Positions 1 through 8,192 are shown, counted from the first letter of the stretch. The stretch is DNA of 64,000 nt from JBDTVS01 sp040007095 (GCA_040007095.1 JBDTVS010000076.1:69594-133593); one strand, 5' to 3'. Translations and numbers: made by a program. The notes: generated by a model from the sequence alone, not told the origin.

Positions 1-623
1 CCGTTCGGCGCTGTTTGGTAATCGTAGTATTCATTGACCGACGCGTTGGCGCTGAACGGCACGCCGTTCTTGCGCAAGTAACCGGGCCGCAGGTTGCTGG
101 TGACGACCTCGAGTGAGCGGCCCTGTCCGGTCACTTGCGACGATTGCGGTTGGCCGCCGAGGTTTTGGGTCACGAGCGTCGTGAGTGCACCCTCCCAGTG
201 CGCCGATGAATAACCTTGCCAGCTGCGCTCTGCGTCGGCCGGTGGCGCGCCACCGAAGTGGAACAGGCGTGTCTGCTGGCCCTGGTCGGTTTCGATCTGG
301 AGCGTGTTGTCATCCCGCCAGGTGATGTGAAGGCGCCCCGGGATGCGCATGATGGCGGGGGCGCCGTAGGCTTTGCACGGCTGGCCGGCGGCTTCGTCCT
401 TCGCGGGGTCCCAGGCATCGCCGACTTTGCGGGCTTCTGCGTTGATCGGGATGCTGGCGAAATCGCCCTTGATGGGAGTCACCATCCGCCAGCGCCAGTC
501 TTCGGTGACGATGGAGACCCAGTAGCCGGTGAAATCGACGGGCGCGACGGCCTTCGGGGTCCCGGACTGAGCCAGCAACGCTGGAGCGGTCACCATTATG
601 GCAATCAGAATGCGGCTCATCAT
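1..623 (-). CDS. Secreted protein of unknown function, family A (3' end beyond left edge)
   Basis: The reading frame is open from an ATG at 623 (a second ATG is at 620) to the left edge, so about 207 codons are present and the stop lies outside. A short hydrophobic N-terminus ends near an LLAQS signal-cleavage-like motif. Next comes a segment closely like the protein at 5139-5915: both share GYWVS(I/V)VTE(D/E)WRWRM, a GxQTRL motif, NLRPGYLRKNGVPF versus NLLEGWLRRNGVAY, and a following NEYYD/TEYWD. I recognise it as a repeated acidobacterial secreted family but know no function. It starts 11 nt after the stop of the metallo-hydrolase gene upstream and is probably co-transcribed with it. Confidence 0.8.
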   Translation of the reverse strand, partial: MMSRILIAIMVTAPALLAQSGTPKAVAPVDFTGYWVSIVTEDWRWRMVTPIKGDFASIPINAEARKVGDAWDPAKDEAAGQPCKAYGAPAIMRIPGRLHITWRDDNTLQIETDQGQQTRLFHFGGAPPADAERSWQGYSSAHWEGALTTLVTQNLGGQPQSSQVTGQGRSLEVVTSNLRPGYLRKNGVPFSANASVNEYYDYQTAPN

Positions 624-634
624 GCCGGTCTCCG

Positions 635-1612
635 TTATCGTTTCCCGATCAGGCTCTTGTAGACGCTCTCGATGAAGGTGTCGCCCGGGCCGTAGCGCGT
701 ATCGTAATCGAGCGTCGGCTTCGATGCCTTGATCTGCTCGAGCGTGCGGCCTTTATTGATGCCATCCTGCACACGATCACGCACGATGGTGACCATGTCC
801 CGGTATTCCACCACATCGGCCTCCTCGCACAGGCGGCCGTGGCCCGGAACGATGTAGGTGCCGCCTTCCTGCTTGTCTTCGGGAATCGCAATCTGGATGA
901 TGTGGTTCAGCGCGGCGATAATGCCGTTCACGCTGCCGCCTCGCGTCAAGTCGATGCCGGGATAGCGCTCCGGCGTGAACAGATCGCCCGTGCTGATGAC
1001 GTCCGAGCGGCGGAAGAACACGATGCTGTCCCCATCGGTGTGCGCGTTCGGCGCGTGATAGAGCACGATGGCTTCGCCGTTGAAGAACAGATCCTTTTCT
1101 GGAAGGAAGTATTCCGTGGTCGGGAGACCGACTTGCGGCGGCGGAGTCACGCGGCTGGTCACCGGTGTGGTCAGCCGGTTCAGGACGTTTTCGTGCGCGA
1201 TGATGTTCAGCGGCTGCGTGTTGTCGACGGGCGTCATCTTGACCAGGGCTTCGTTGCCGCCCACGTGATCGTCGTGCACGTGCGTGTTGATGATGTAGCG
1301 CAGAGGGCCGCTCGACAGCGTGCGCACCTCCGCCATGATCTTGGGGACGAGCGGGCCGAATTCGGTATCCACCAGCAGCACGCCCTGCCTGCCCACCTGC
1401 ACGGTGACGTTGCCCCCCGCGCCCACCAGCATGTGGACATTGCCCTGTACCGGGAGCACGTGCACTTCCACTTTGGCGAAATCGACCGGGTCCTGTTGGG
1501 CGCGTGCGTGGCTCGCGAGGCCCACGATGCCGACGACGCCGGCAAGCGGAACGATCCACCACGTTCTAGCGAGCCTCCGGCCCAGCAAGGGCCTCGGCCC
1601 GCTATAGTTCAC
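635..1612 (-). CDS. Secreted metallo-beta-lactamase-fold hydrolase (MBL copy 2)
   Basis: About 325 aa with an MBL fold. The canonical zinc motif HxHxDH is seen as THVHDDHVGGN (H111, H113, D115, H116 from the GTG start). Further ligand regions are AHTDGDS and VPGHGR near the C-terminus. The N-terminus has RR followed by a hydrophobic stretch ending in SHARAQ, a Sec-type signal peptide, so a periplasmic enzyme is likely. I prefer the GTG at 1612: an ATG-type start at 1660 would put an 11-bp inverted repeat inside the coding region and push the signal peptide inward. The substrate is unknown. Related secreted MBL proteins are annotated as glyoxalase II- or beta-lactamase-like. It follows a family B gene and precedes a family A gene. 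Confidence 0.85.
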   Translation of the reverse strand: MNYSGPRPLLGRRLARTWWIVPLAGVVGIVGLASHARAQQDPVDFAKVEVHVLPVQGNVHMLVGAGGNVTVQVGRQGVLLVDTEFGPLVPKIMAEVRTLSSGPLRYIINTHVHDDHVGGNEALVKMTPVDNTQPLNIIAHENVLNRLTTPVTSRVTPPPQVGLPTTEYFLPEKDLFFNGEAIVLYHAPNAHTDGDSIVFFRRSDVISTGDLFTPERYPGIDLTRGGSVNGIIAALNHIIQIAIPEDKQEGGTYIVPGHGRLCEEADVVEYRDMVTIVRDRVQDGINKGRTLEQIKASKPTLDYDTRYGPGDTFIESVYKSLIGKR

Positions 1613-1620
1613 TTGCGCGC

Positions 1621-1653
1621 CCCGAAACTTGCCTCGTTCAGTCAAGTTTCGGG
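1621..1653. repeat. 11-bp perfect inverted repeat upstream of MBL copy 2
   Basis: CCCGAAACTTG at 1621-1631 and CAAGTTTCGGG at 1643-1653 are exact reverse complements separated by 11 nt. The repeat sits just upstream of the preferred GTG start at 1612. It could be an operator or a leader hairpin; no known consensus was recognised. Confidence 0.6.
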
Positions 1654-1693
1654 TCCTCAAGGGTTCTCAGGATGCTCATGAATCGTCCTTCGT

Positions 1694-1733
1694 AACTGTG
1701 TAGCGGGTTGGCCGGGCAGTCCGCTACACAGTT
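1694..1733 (-). terminator. 13-bp hairpin immediately after a stop codon
   Basis: AACTGTGTAGCGG (1694-1706) and CCGCTACACAGTT (1721-1733) form a perfect 13-bp stem with a 14-nt loop. It begins 1 nt beyond the stop codon of the minus-strand family B gene. There is no U-tract after it, so it is either an atypical terminator, a processing or stabilising hairpin, or an attenuator between that gene and MBL copy 2. Confidence 0.5.
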
Positions 1734-1734
1734 G

Positions 1735-2649
1735 CTAGCGCAACTGGCAATCGCCCAGCGTGGTGCACACGCAGAACCGCTCGCAGGTGAGCGGAGGCGC
1801 CTTCTCGGGCTTGCCCATGGTCTTGCGATACTCCGGATACATGGTCTGTGGGCCGCCTCGGGTCGCCGCGCGTGGCAGACCGTACCAATCGGCCACCTCG
1901 GTCAGGAATTCGTTGGTGCCAGGCAGGTGATGGGGCACGGTACCCATTTCCTTCGGGACCTCCGGCGCCGGCTCGCAAAATGCCGGATTCATGCGCTGGC
2001 CCGGATCGCGCACCCAGTTGGAGCTGCGCACCAGGGGCTCGGCCAGGAACACGGGATCCTCCACCATTTGCGTGACCGACAGGTAATTGCCGTGCAGGCG
2101 GAACCACTCCGTGACCACGGCCTTGTCACTGCGAGACAGACCGTTGCGCCGCATGTAGCTTGGCTTGAAGTGCGTCGTCGTCACCACCAGCGTGTGGCCG
2201 TCCCAGCGGCCCGTCGAGAAACCCGACCACGTGTGTCCGGCATATTCAGGAGGGTGCGGGCGGCCGTCCATCCAGATGGTCCGCTCCATGCCCATGAATT
2301 GTGTATGCGTGCGGAAGGCGATCAGCTTTTGTGTCGCCGGATCCATCTCACGCCAGACGCGAAGCGTGGAAAGCCCGTGCATGGAATAATCGCCGCCGTG
2401 CGGCCGGCATTGATACTCCTGCACCACGGAGATGCGGTCGGCATCATAGCTATCCCCGCGCAGGCGGGCGGCGTCGTTGATGGGCAACCCCAGATAGTCA
2501 CCCAGTTCGGGTCCTGGAAGACGCTCAGGTCCGTCCTCGTGATAGAGCGATTCCCATTGGCCGGAGAAATCTACTTGCGCGTACGCAGGCGTTCCGGCCA
2601 TCAGAAGGGCGGCGCTCGCGATCAGCGCGGCTCGCTGAGTAAGAAGCAT
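1735..2649 (-). CDS. Secreted protein of unknown function, family B (copy 2)
   Basis: About 304 aa. The ATG at 2649 is supported by AGGAG a few bases upstream and by a signal peptide ending APAYAQ-like (TPAYAQ). Recognisable blocks shared with the copy at 4196-5116 are PGPELGDYLGLPIN, RTIWMDGRPHPPEYAGHTW, GFSTGRWDG and the C-terminal MYPEYRKTM. The C-terminus is Cys-rich (CERFCVC, then a further Cys), which could be disulphide-bonded in the periplasm. No enzymatic function is recognised. It lies 29 nt downstream of MBL copy 1 on the same strand, which makes a B-MBL-B-MBL order. The family is common in Acidobacteriota. Confidence 0.85.
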   Translation of the reverse strand: MLLTQRAALIASAALLMAGTPAYAQVDFSGQWESLYHEDGPERLPGPELGDYLGLPINDAARLRGDSYDADRISVVQEYQCRPHGGDYSMHGLSTLRVWREMDPATQKLIAFRTHTQFMGMERTIWMDGRPHPPEYAGHTWSGFSTGRWDGHTLVVTTTHFKPSYMRRNGLSRSDKAVVTEWFRLHGNYLSVTQMVEDPVFLAEPLVRSSNWVRDPGQRMNPAFCEPAPEVPKEMGTVPHHLPGTNEFLTEVADWYGLPRAATRGGPQTMYPEYRKTMGKPEKAPPLTCERFCVCTTLGDCQLR

Positions 2650-2678
2650 CCCGGTCTCCTTGATGGAAGCAACGATCC

Positions 2679-4199
2679 CTACTGTCTCTCGTAGACCTGC
2701 GTGCTGACGTAGGCGACGCCGGCCGAATCGGTCCCCTTCGCGAGCACCGTCAGCGTCTTGCGGTCTGCCGACAGCGTCCACGTCGCGCTCTCCGTCCCGA
2801 CATCTTCTCCCGCCATGGTGCGTTCGATCGCGTTGACGTCAAGGCGTTTCAGCGCGACCTTCCCGGCAAAATTCTGGATCGGATATTCCTTGCCGTCGAG
2901 CCTGGCCGTGTAGCTGTACGTCGAAAGCGGCGACCCGTTGCCCTGCGGTCGCCGCCACGACAAGATCGTGTGAGTGGCCTCGTCGCCATTGAACGTCACG
3001 GTCATTTCGCGACGGTACGGCATCAGGCTCGCGGGCTGGTAGCTCGACACGAAGAGGTTGAGCGCCCATTTGCCCTCCAGCGGGTCGCCGCCCTTTCGGG
3101 CCGGCGTCGTAGCGGGCGTCTTGCGCACGGCGGATGGCTTCGCACTGCTCGTGGTGAGGAACGGCAGTTCGTTGGCCGGCACGTTGCGCAGCAGGCGTGC
3201 TCGCCAGGGCGCCGTATTCGATGAGACCTCGCGGTACACGGCGTCGACGAACATGTCCGTCGTCCAGGGCCCGCTGCTGGCGCCGTACACGCCGTCGAAA
3301 TCGAGGCTCACGCCCGCGGCTTTGACCTGCTCGACCGTCTTGCCTTCGAGCACCAGCTGTGTGATGCGATCGGCGATGATGGTCATCGCGTCGCGATATT
3401 CGACCACATCGATTTCATTGGCGATTCGCCCGTGCCCGGGGATGATGCGCGTCCCGCCCATCGAGTTGTATTCCGGGATCGCGATATCGATCAGGCGGTT
3501 CAGCCCGTCGAGGACGCCTTTCATCGTGCCGCCACGTCTGGCGTCGATCACCGGATATCCGCCGGTCACGAAGATGTCCCCCGCGCTGACCACGTCCGAC
3601 TTGCGGAAGAAGACCATCAGGTCGCTGTCGGTGTGCGCCGCCGGCGGATGGATGATCTCGATCGGCTCGCCGGTGACGAACAGCGATTTGAGGGGCGCCG
3701 CGAACGCGTCGGTCGGCCACAGTGCCGAGGGCAGCGCCGCCGATCCATCCTTCGGGTTCGTCATCCGCGCGTAGGCGTTTTCCTGAGCGTAGACACGCGC
3801 GCCCTGTTCATAAAACGCATTCAGGGTATCGCCCGCCGACTTCGCGAACCGCTCGTTGCCGCCGACGTGATCGGGGTCGGCGCTCGTGTTGACGATGTAA
3901 CGGATCGGAAGGGGAGAGATCGTCTTGATCGCGGCCAGGATCGTGTCGCTCATCGCCGCCACGTTGGTGTCGACGATGAACAGCGCATTCGACCCGACCT
4001 GGACTGTGACGTTGCTGCCCGCCCCGGTCACCATATACACGCTCCCCTGCACCGGCAGGACCTCGATCTGACCGGTGCTCGCGTACGCCGGGCGATACGG
4101 CTTCGCGAGATCCTTGGCCGTCCGGCCCTGCTGAGCGATGGTGGTCGCGGCCGCCCCTATCGCGAGCATCGCCGCAAGCAGGCAGGTGTGGCGCGTCAT
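2679..4199 (-). CDS. Secreted MBL-fold protein with degenerate metal site (MBL copy 1)
   Basis: 506 aa from the ATG at 4199, which overlaps the upstream TGA stop as ATGA and implies translational coupling. A signal peptide ends near TTIAQQ. The MBL domain spans roughly residues 40-330 and is similar to the protein at 635-1612. Where that protein has THVHDDH, this one reads NTSADPDHVGGN: the first two zinc histidines are Ser106 and Asp108, while D110 and H111 remain. AHTDSD and IPGHGR are kept. After a Pro/Ala/Lys linker, a C-terminal domain of about 130 residues (ALNLFVSSYQ to STQVYERQ) looks lipocalin-like. It may be a binding protein or an enzyme with altered metal use. Confidence 0.85.
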   Translation of the reverse strand: MTRHTCLLAAMLAIGAAATTIAQQGRTAKDLAKPYRPAYASTGQIEVLPVQGSVYMVTGAGSNVTVQVGSNALFIVDTNVAAMSDTILAAIKTISPLPIRYIVNTSADPDHVGGNERFAKSAGDTLNAFYEQGARVYAQENAYARMTNPKDGSAALPSALWPTDAFAAPLKSLFVTGEPIEIIHPPAAHTDSDLMVFFRKSDVVSAGDIFVTGGYPVIDARRGGTMKGVLDGLNRLIDIAIPEYNSMGGTRIIPGHGRIANEIDVVEYRDAMTIIADRITQLVLEGKTVEQVKAAGVSLDFDGVYGASSGPWTTDMFVDAVYREVSSNTAPWRARLLRNVPANELPFLTTSSAKPSAVRKTPATTPARKGGDPLEGKWALNLFVSSYQPASLMPYRREMTVTFNGDEATHTILSWRRPQGNGSPLSTYSYTARLDGKEYPIQNFAGKVALKRLDVNAIERTMAGEDVGTESATWTLSADRKTLTVLAKGTDSAGVAYVSTQVYERQ

Positions 4200-5116
4200 T
4201 TGGAACTCCCGCCTGAGGCCGGCCCTTGCTTCGTCATGAGCTGCTTCAACTTCTCTGCGTACTCCGGATACAGCGTCTCCTTGCCGCCGAGCGTCGCCTC
4301 GAACGGCAGCTTGTTCTCGTCGGCGTACTCGGGGTGGCGCGAGCCCAGTGGGTAGTGCGGCACGTCTCCCTGCTGAAGACTCGGCACTTCTTCGGCGACT
4401 TCCACCTGCGGCAACCCGCCTTCGCGCTGTCCCGGATTCCATCGGAACGTGGAGGTCCGCACCATCGGCTCTTCGAGGTAGACCGGGTCGTCCACCTGCG
4501 AAATGAGCAACAGCCGGTCGCCGTGCCTGATGAAGAACTCGTGCATCACGGCGTACGGGCTCGCCGGGATGCCGTTGCGCTGGATGAACATCGGCTTCAC
4601 GTGCGTGGTGGTCACGTGCAGCGCACCGTTCTCCCACTCGCCGGTGGAGAAGCCGTTCCACAGGTGCTCGGCATATTCCGAGGGATGCGGACGACCATCG
4701 AGCCAGATTGTGCGGTTCGCATTCTCGAACAGCCCCGTAATCGTGTAGGCCATCAGCCGCCGCGTCGCGGGATCGATGATCTCTCCCATGTGAAAGTTCG
4801 GTCCGGGTCCTCGCATCGAATATGTCGCCGCGTGTGCCCGCGACTGATGCTCGGGGACTGCCTGGATCGTCGCGTTCCACGTCAGCGCCTTCTGCCGGCC
4901 GGCGGCATTCAGCGGAAACCCCGTGAAGTTGCCCAGTTCCGGCCCCGGATCGATGCGAATCAGCCGCTCCTCGTCGTTCGACATCGCCCAGGAGCCGGTG
5001 AGCTCCACCATCGGCGGCGGCCCACTGTCGGGCGGACCCTGCGCCGAGATCGGGGACGCGATGATGGCGGCCGTGATGGCCAGAAGTGCAAGCCTGAACG
5101 GATCGATACGTCGCAC
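4196..5116 (-). CDS. Secreted protein of unknown function, family B (copy 1)
   Basis: 306 aa from a GTG at 5116 that has AAGGAG about 8 nt upstream. An upstream in-frame extension to 5245 would bury the signal peptide (VRRIDPFRLALLAI...SPISAQG) and is rejected. It shares with copy 2 the blocks DPGPELGNFTGFPLN, TIWLDGRPHPSEYAEHLW, GFSTGEWENG and LYPEYAEKL. The stop codon overlaps the MBL copy 1 start (ATGA). It follows the family A gene by about 22 nt. The function is unknown; conserved DGRPHP and GFSTG motifs with a predicted beta-rich fold suggest an extracytoplasmic binding or sensing role, which is inference. Confidence 0.85.
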   Translation of the reverse strand: MRRIDPFRLALLAITAAIIASPISAQGPPDSGPPPMVELTGSWAMSNDEERLIRIDPGPELGNFTGFPLNAAGRQKALTWNATIQAVPEHQSRAHAATYSMRGPGPNFHMGEIIDPATRRLMAYTITGLFENANRTIWLDGRPHPSEYAEHLWNGFSTGEWENGALHVTTTHVKPMFIQRNGIPASPYAVMHEFFIRHGDRLLLISQVDDPVYLEEPMVRTSTFRWNPGQREGGLPQVEVAEEVPSLQQGDVPHYPLGSRHPEYADENKLPFEATLGGKETLYPEYAEKLKQLMTKQGPASGGSSK

Positions 5117-5138
5117 GGGTCTTCTCCTTTCCGGGCCC

Positions 5139-5915
5139 TTACGCCTGCCGACAGGGCGCCGGCTTCCATTTCGAGCCGTCGGACTCCCGCTTGAAGTGCA
5201 TGCTCGTCGTGTACTCGGCGGTGAGGTACTTCGGGTCGCTGACATATTGCGAGACGGTCAACCAGACGTCGCCGTTGGGGAACGCCACCCGGTCCCAGTA
5301 TTCGGTCAGGGTGGTAGCGTCGCTATAGGCCACGCCGTTACGTCGAAGCCATCCCTCGAGCAGGTTTGTCGTCACGACCTTCAGGGCCACGGGCGTTGGC
5401 GGCCCCCCGGCGCGACCGCCGCGGCCAGCCAGGCCCCCGCCGATCGGCTCCCATTCAGCCACGGAGAATCCCTGCAGCGATCGGCCGCCTGGCTGCGGCG
5501 TCGGCGCGAATTGCAGCAGACGCGTTTGCTGTCCGGCATCGCTCTCGACCTTCAGCACCGCGTCGCTTTGCCAGGAGATATTGAGGCGGGTGGGCATGCG
5601 CATCAATCCGGCGGCGCCGTACGCCTTACACGAACCGTCGGTTTGCGGGTCCCAGAGAAACGCCACACGCCGCCCTTCATCGCTGAGCGGGATGCTGGTG
5701 TAATCGCCCTTGGGGGGGGTGATCATGCGCCAGCGCCACTCCTCGGTCACCACCGACACCCAGTAGCCGGTGAGATCGCTCGTGGCCGCGGCTCGTGGCG
5801 TGCGAGCAGCCGGCGGCGCCGGCGGCTGCTGTCCAGCGAGCCGGTGTCCGGCCAGCAGAGCGACCGCGACACACGCGCCAAGCCTCGCCGAGCGGAATGC
5901 GTGCTGGTTCGACAT
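5139..5915 (-). CDS. Secreted protein of unknown function, family A (first gene of cluster)
   Basis: 258 aa. The ATG at 5915 is chosen because it places a signal peptide (ARLGACVAVALLAG...LAGQQ) at the N-terminus; longer starts to 6026 do not. A Pro/Ala linker follows, then TGYWVSVVTEEWRWRM and a domain also found in the truncated gene at the left edge. The C-terminus includes LTVSQYVSDPKYLTAEY, also seen in loosely similar form in family B (DPVFLAEP / DPVYLEEP), so A and B may be distantly related. It is the promoter-proximal gene of the minus-strand cluster running to the left edge. Function unknown. Confidence 0.82.
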   Translation of the reverse strand: MSNQHAFRSARLGACVAVALLAGHRLAGQQPPAPPAARTPRAAATSDLTGYWVSVVTEEWRWRMITPPKGDYTSIPLSDEGRRVAFLWDPQTDGSCKAYGAAGLMRMPTRLNISWQSDAVLKVESDAGQQTRLLQFAPTPQPGGRSLQGFSVAEWEPIGGGLAGRGGRAGGPPTPVALKVVTTNLLEGWLRRNGVAYSDATTLTEYWDRVAFPNGDVWLTVSQYVSDPKYLTAEYTTSMHFKRESDGSKWKPAPCRQA

Positions 5916-5922
5916 GGGCCGG

Positions 5923-5948
5923 AGTATAGTCCGATCTCGTCGTGTCAA
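5923..5948 (-). promoter_or_regulatory. Weak sigma70-like promoter for the A/B/MBL cluster
   Basis: On the minus strand TTGACA (5948-5943) and TATACT (5928-5923) match consensus hexamers well, but the spacer is only 14 nt instead of about 17. It is the only candidate seen directly upstream of the first gene of the cluster. Low confidence because of the spacing. Confidence 0.3.
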
Positions 5949-6158
5949 ACCCGAGATCGCCTCGTCTTTCAAGCCATGTCGACGATCTGTGACCTGAATG
6001 GAGTGCCAGTCGAACCAGACCGTCACATCAACTCAAATGGTGTGCCTTGAAAGGTTCTGGTGACTGCCCCTCATCTCATCGAGCGCGCGAGATAACCGCC
6101 GTAGCCGCACGCGGCCTCATGCACTGACGCCGTTCTGAAGAAGCATGCGTCGCTACAC

Positions 6159-7592
6159 TTACGATGCCGGTGTCAGATGCACGTGGCCCATCAGGCCGCC
6201 GTCCGCGTGGTCGAGGATGTGACAGTGGAACATCCACATGCCGGGCCGCTCGTCGAAGACCACCACAAAGCGGATCGTCCCCTCGATCGGCACGTCGAGC
6301 GTGTCCTTCCACGCCATCGGGCGGATCGGCTGAAGCTGGTCGTCGAGCGGCAGGAAAAAGAAGCCGTGGAGGTGCATCGGGTGCGCCCACTTCGACTCGT
6401 TCTTCACGGTCCAAATCTGCGTCTCGCCGACGGTTGCCAGAAACGGTTTCGCCTTCCAGAACGGCACGCCGTTCACATGGAACTCCGACTTTCCATCCGG
6501 GCCCATGGGCGGTAGGGTCAGGACGACGTCCACGTGCGTCGCTCCCGCGAGGTTCGGCGTCACGATCTCTCGATGCGTCCTGGGCATGCTCTGTGTCGGT
6601 AGCGATGGCTCGTCGCTGAACGCAATCTTCAGCACGTCTTCGGGAATCCGATATTCCACGCTGCCATAGCCGCGGTTGTACAACGCCGCTTGCAGAATGA
6701 GCGTCCCGCCTCTCGGGCCGGTCGGTGTCACGATGACGTCCACGCGCTCCCCCGGCGTGATCAGCAGCGAATCGGTCGTCTCCGGGCGTTCCTGCAGGCC
6801 GCCGTCGCTGCCGATCACGTAGAACGGCTGTCCCTCGAGATCGAGGAGGAAGAAACGGCTCTTGGCGGTGTTGACGATCCGCCAGCGCTGCGGCGCGCCG
6901 GAGCGGGCAAGGAGCGTCGGCAGGATTTTGCCGTTGGCCAGGACGTAGCTGCCCTCGCGGCCGAACACCATGCCGGCCGACCCGCCGGAATCCGCGGGCT
7001 CGAGGACGCCATGGCGATCAAAGCTGATGTCGCTCAGAACGAGTGTCAGTTCGTCGGCGACACCCACATCGTCTGCGGGATCATCGACCAACAACGCACC
7101 GTAGAGGCCAAAGCCCACTTGCGCCGCGGACATGACGTGCGGGTGATACCAGTAGAGCCCCGCGTCACGCGCCACGAACTCGTACGTGAACGTCTCGCCA
7201 CGTTTGACCTCCGGCTGCGACACGTCCGGCACGCCGTCCATGTCGATCGGCACTCGCACGCCATGCCAATGGATAGTGGTGGGCTGCGGAAGGTCGTTGG
7301 TGAAATGCACGATGACGCGGTCGCCGACGTGTGCGCGGATCAGCGGTCCGGGGATGCCGCCGTCGTATGTCCAGGCTCGAACCGTGTGGGTGCTGTCCAC
7401 CGCCACCTCGGCGATGCGAGCGGTCAGGTCGATTTCGACGATCTTCGGATCGGGATGGCGGTCGTGGGCCTCGAGCAGCTTGAGCCCATGGTCCCAGTTC
7501 GCCGGTGCCAACGATGCGGAATCTGCCGCCACGCCGACCCTTGCGACCAACAGGAGAGCGATCCAGGCTGGGGCACACCAGTGCATTCTCAT
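6159..7592 (-). CDS. Three-domain multicopper oxidase (laccase/CueO-like), secreted
   Basis: 477 aa with a signal peptide (ALLLVARVGVAAD). All copper-site motifs are visible: TIHWHG and YWYHPH in the first cupredoxin domain, HPMHLHGFF in the last, and the C-terminal HCHILDHADGGLM that carries the T2/T3 histidines plus the type 1 Cys, His and Met. Such enzymes couple one-electron oxidation of phenols or metal ions to reduction of O2 to water in the periplasm. It is too long for a simple copper nitrite reductase. Start: ATG at 7592, or ATG at 7586; neither has a clear Shine-Dalgarno. It is divergent from an NsrR-like gene, with a palindrome 3 nt upstream of the start. Confidence 0.92.
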   Translation of the reverse strand: MRMHWCAPAWIALLLVARVGVAADSASLAPANWDHGLKLLEAHDRHPDPKIVEIDLTARIAEVAVDSTHTVRAWTYDGGIPGPLIRAHVGDRVIVHFTNDLPQPTTIHWHGVRVPIDMDGVPDVSQPEVKRGETFTYEFVARDAGLYWYHPHVMSAAQVGFGLYGALLVDDPADDVGVADELTLVLSDISFDRHGVLEPADSGGSAGMVFGREGSYVLANGKILPTLLARSGAPQRWRIVNTAKSRFFLLDLEGQPFYVIGSDGGLQERPETTDSLLITPGERVDVIVTPTGPRGGTLILQAALYNRGYGSVEYRIPEDVLKIAFSDEPSLPTQSMPRTHREIVTPNLAGATHVDVVLTLPPMGPDGKSEFHVNGVPFWKAKPFLATVGETQIWTVKNESKWAHPMHLHGFFFLPLDDQLQPIRPMAWKDTLDVPIEGTIRFVVVFDERPGMWMFHCHILDHADGGLMGHVHLTPAS

Positions 7593-7595
7593 AAT

Positions 7596-7612
7596 ATGTA
7601 TTCATAATACAT
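7596..7612. promoter_or_regulatory. Candidate NsrR-type operator between MCO and regulator
   Basis: ATGTATT-CAT-AATACAT is a perfect 7-bp inverted repeat with a 3-nt centre. It lies in the AT-rich 53-bp gap between the divergent multicopper oxidase and Rrf2 genes. It resembles the AT-rich ATG(T/C)ATT-type half sites known for NsrR. Binding here would overlap the start region of the oxidase and the promoter of the regulator, giving co-regulation and autoregulation. The link to this regulator is inferred from position. Confidence 0.6.
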
Positions 7613-7645
7613 GTTTAAGATAGAATTGCAATCAGAGGAGACAGA

Positions 7646-8095
7646 TTGACCCTCACAAAGTTCTCAGACTATTCGCTGCGCCTCCTGATCTACCTGGGGT
7701 TGCATGACGACCGGCTGGTGTCGGTCGGCGAGATCAGCCGTGCCTATCGGATATCGCCGCACATCCTGGTCAAGGTCGTACAGTTGCTGATCGAGCAGGA
7801 CCTGATTACCGCCGTCCGCGGGCGACACGGCGGGTTGCGCTTGAACAAACCGCCAGCCGAGATCAATGTGGGCCGACTGATTCGGCGGACCGAGCCGGGC
7901 TGGGACCTGGTCGAGTGCTTTGACGCGGCCAGTAATACGTGTCCGATCGACGGTGCCTGCGAACTCAAAGGGGCATTGAAACGCGCGCAGCGGGCGTTCC
8001 TCGACGTACTCGACGATCACACGCTTGCCGATTTCCTCCCTCGCGCGTCGGTGCTGATCCAGTTGCTGCACCAGTCCCTCGAAGCCTATCCGTAG
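7646..8095 (+). CDS. nsrR: Rrf2-family regulator, NsrR-like
   Basis: 149 aa. An N-terminal winged HTH has the NsrR hallmarks LTKFSDYSLRLLIYLG and RGRHGGLRL. Three cysteines in ECFDAASNTCPIDGAC (spacing 8 and 6) match the Fe-S ligand arrangement of NO-sensing NsrR. The start is TTG at 7646 with AGAGGAG about 5 nt upstream. NsrR proteins release DNA when NO damages the cluster. The neighbouring oxidase and the palindrome between them suggest control of the oxidase by nitrosative or redox stress. The family call is strong; the exact ligand is inferred. Confidence 0.85.
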   Translation: MTLTKFSDYSLRLLIYLGLHDDRLVSVGEISRAYRISPHILVKVVQLLIEQDLITAVRGRHGGLRLNKPPAEINVGRLIRRTEPGWDLVECFDAASNTCPIDGACELKGALKRAQRAFLDVLDDHTLADFLPRASVLIQLLHQSLEAYP

Positions 8096-8192
8096 GGCAG
8101 CGTCGCACTCGCTGGCGTGACTGTCTCAGCAGCGAGAGTCACTGACGCATTCGACGATTCAAGCGCAGGCCGACAGGTCGGCAGATAGATCG

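Noticed and set aside
839..1681. Plus-strand open frame opposite MBL copy 2
   Set aside because: No motif, and the minus-strand frame carries the full zinc motif.
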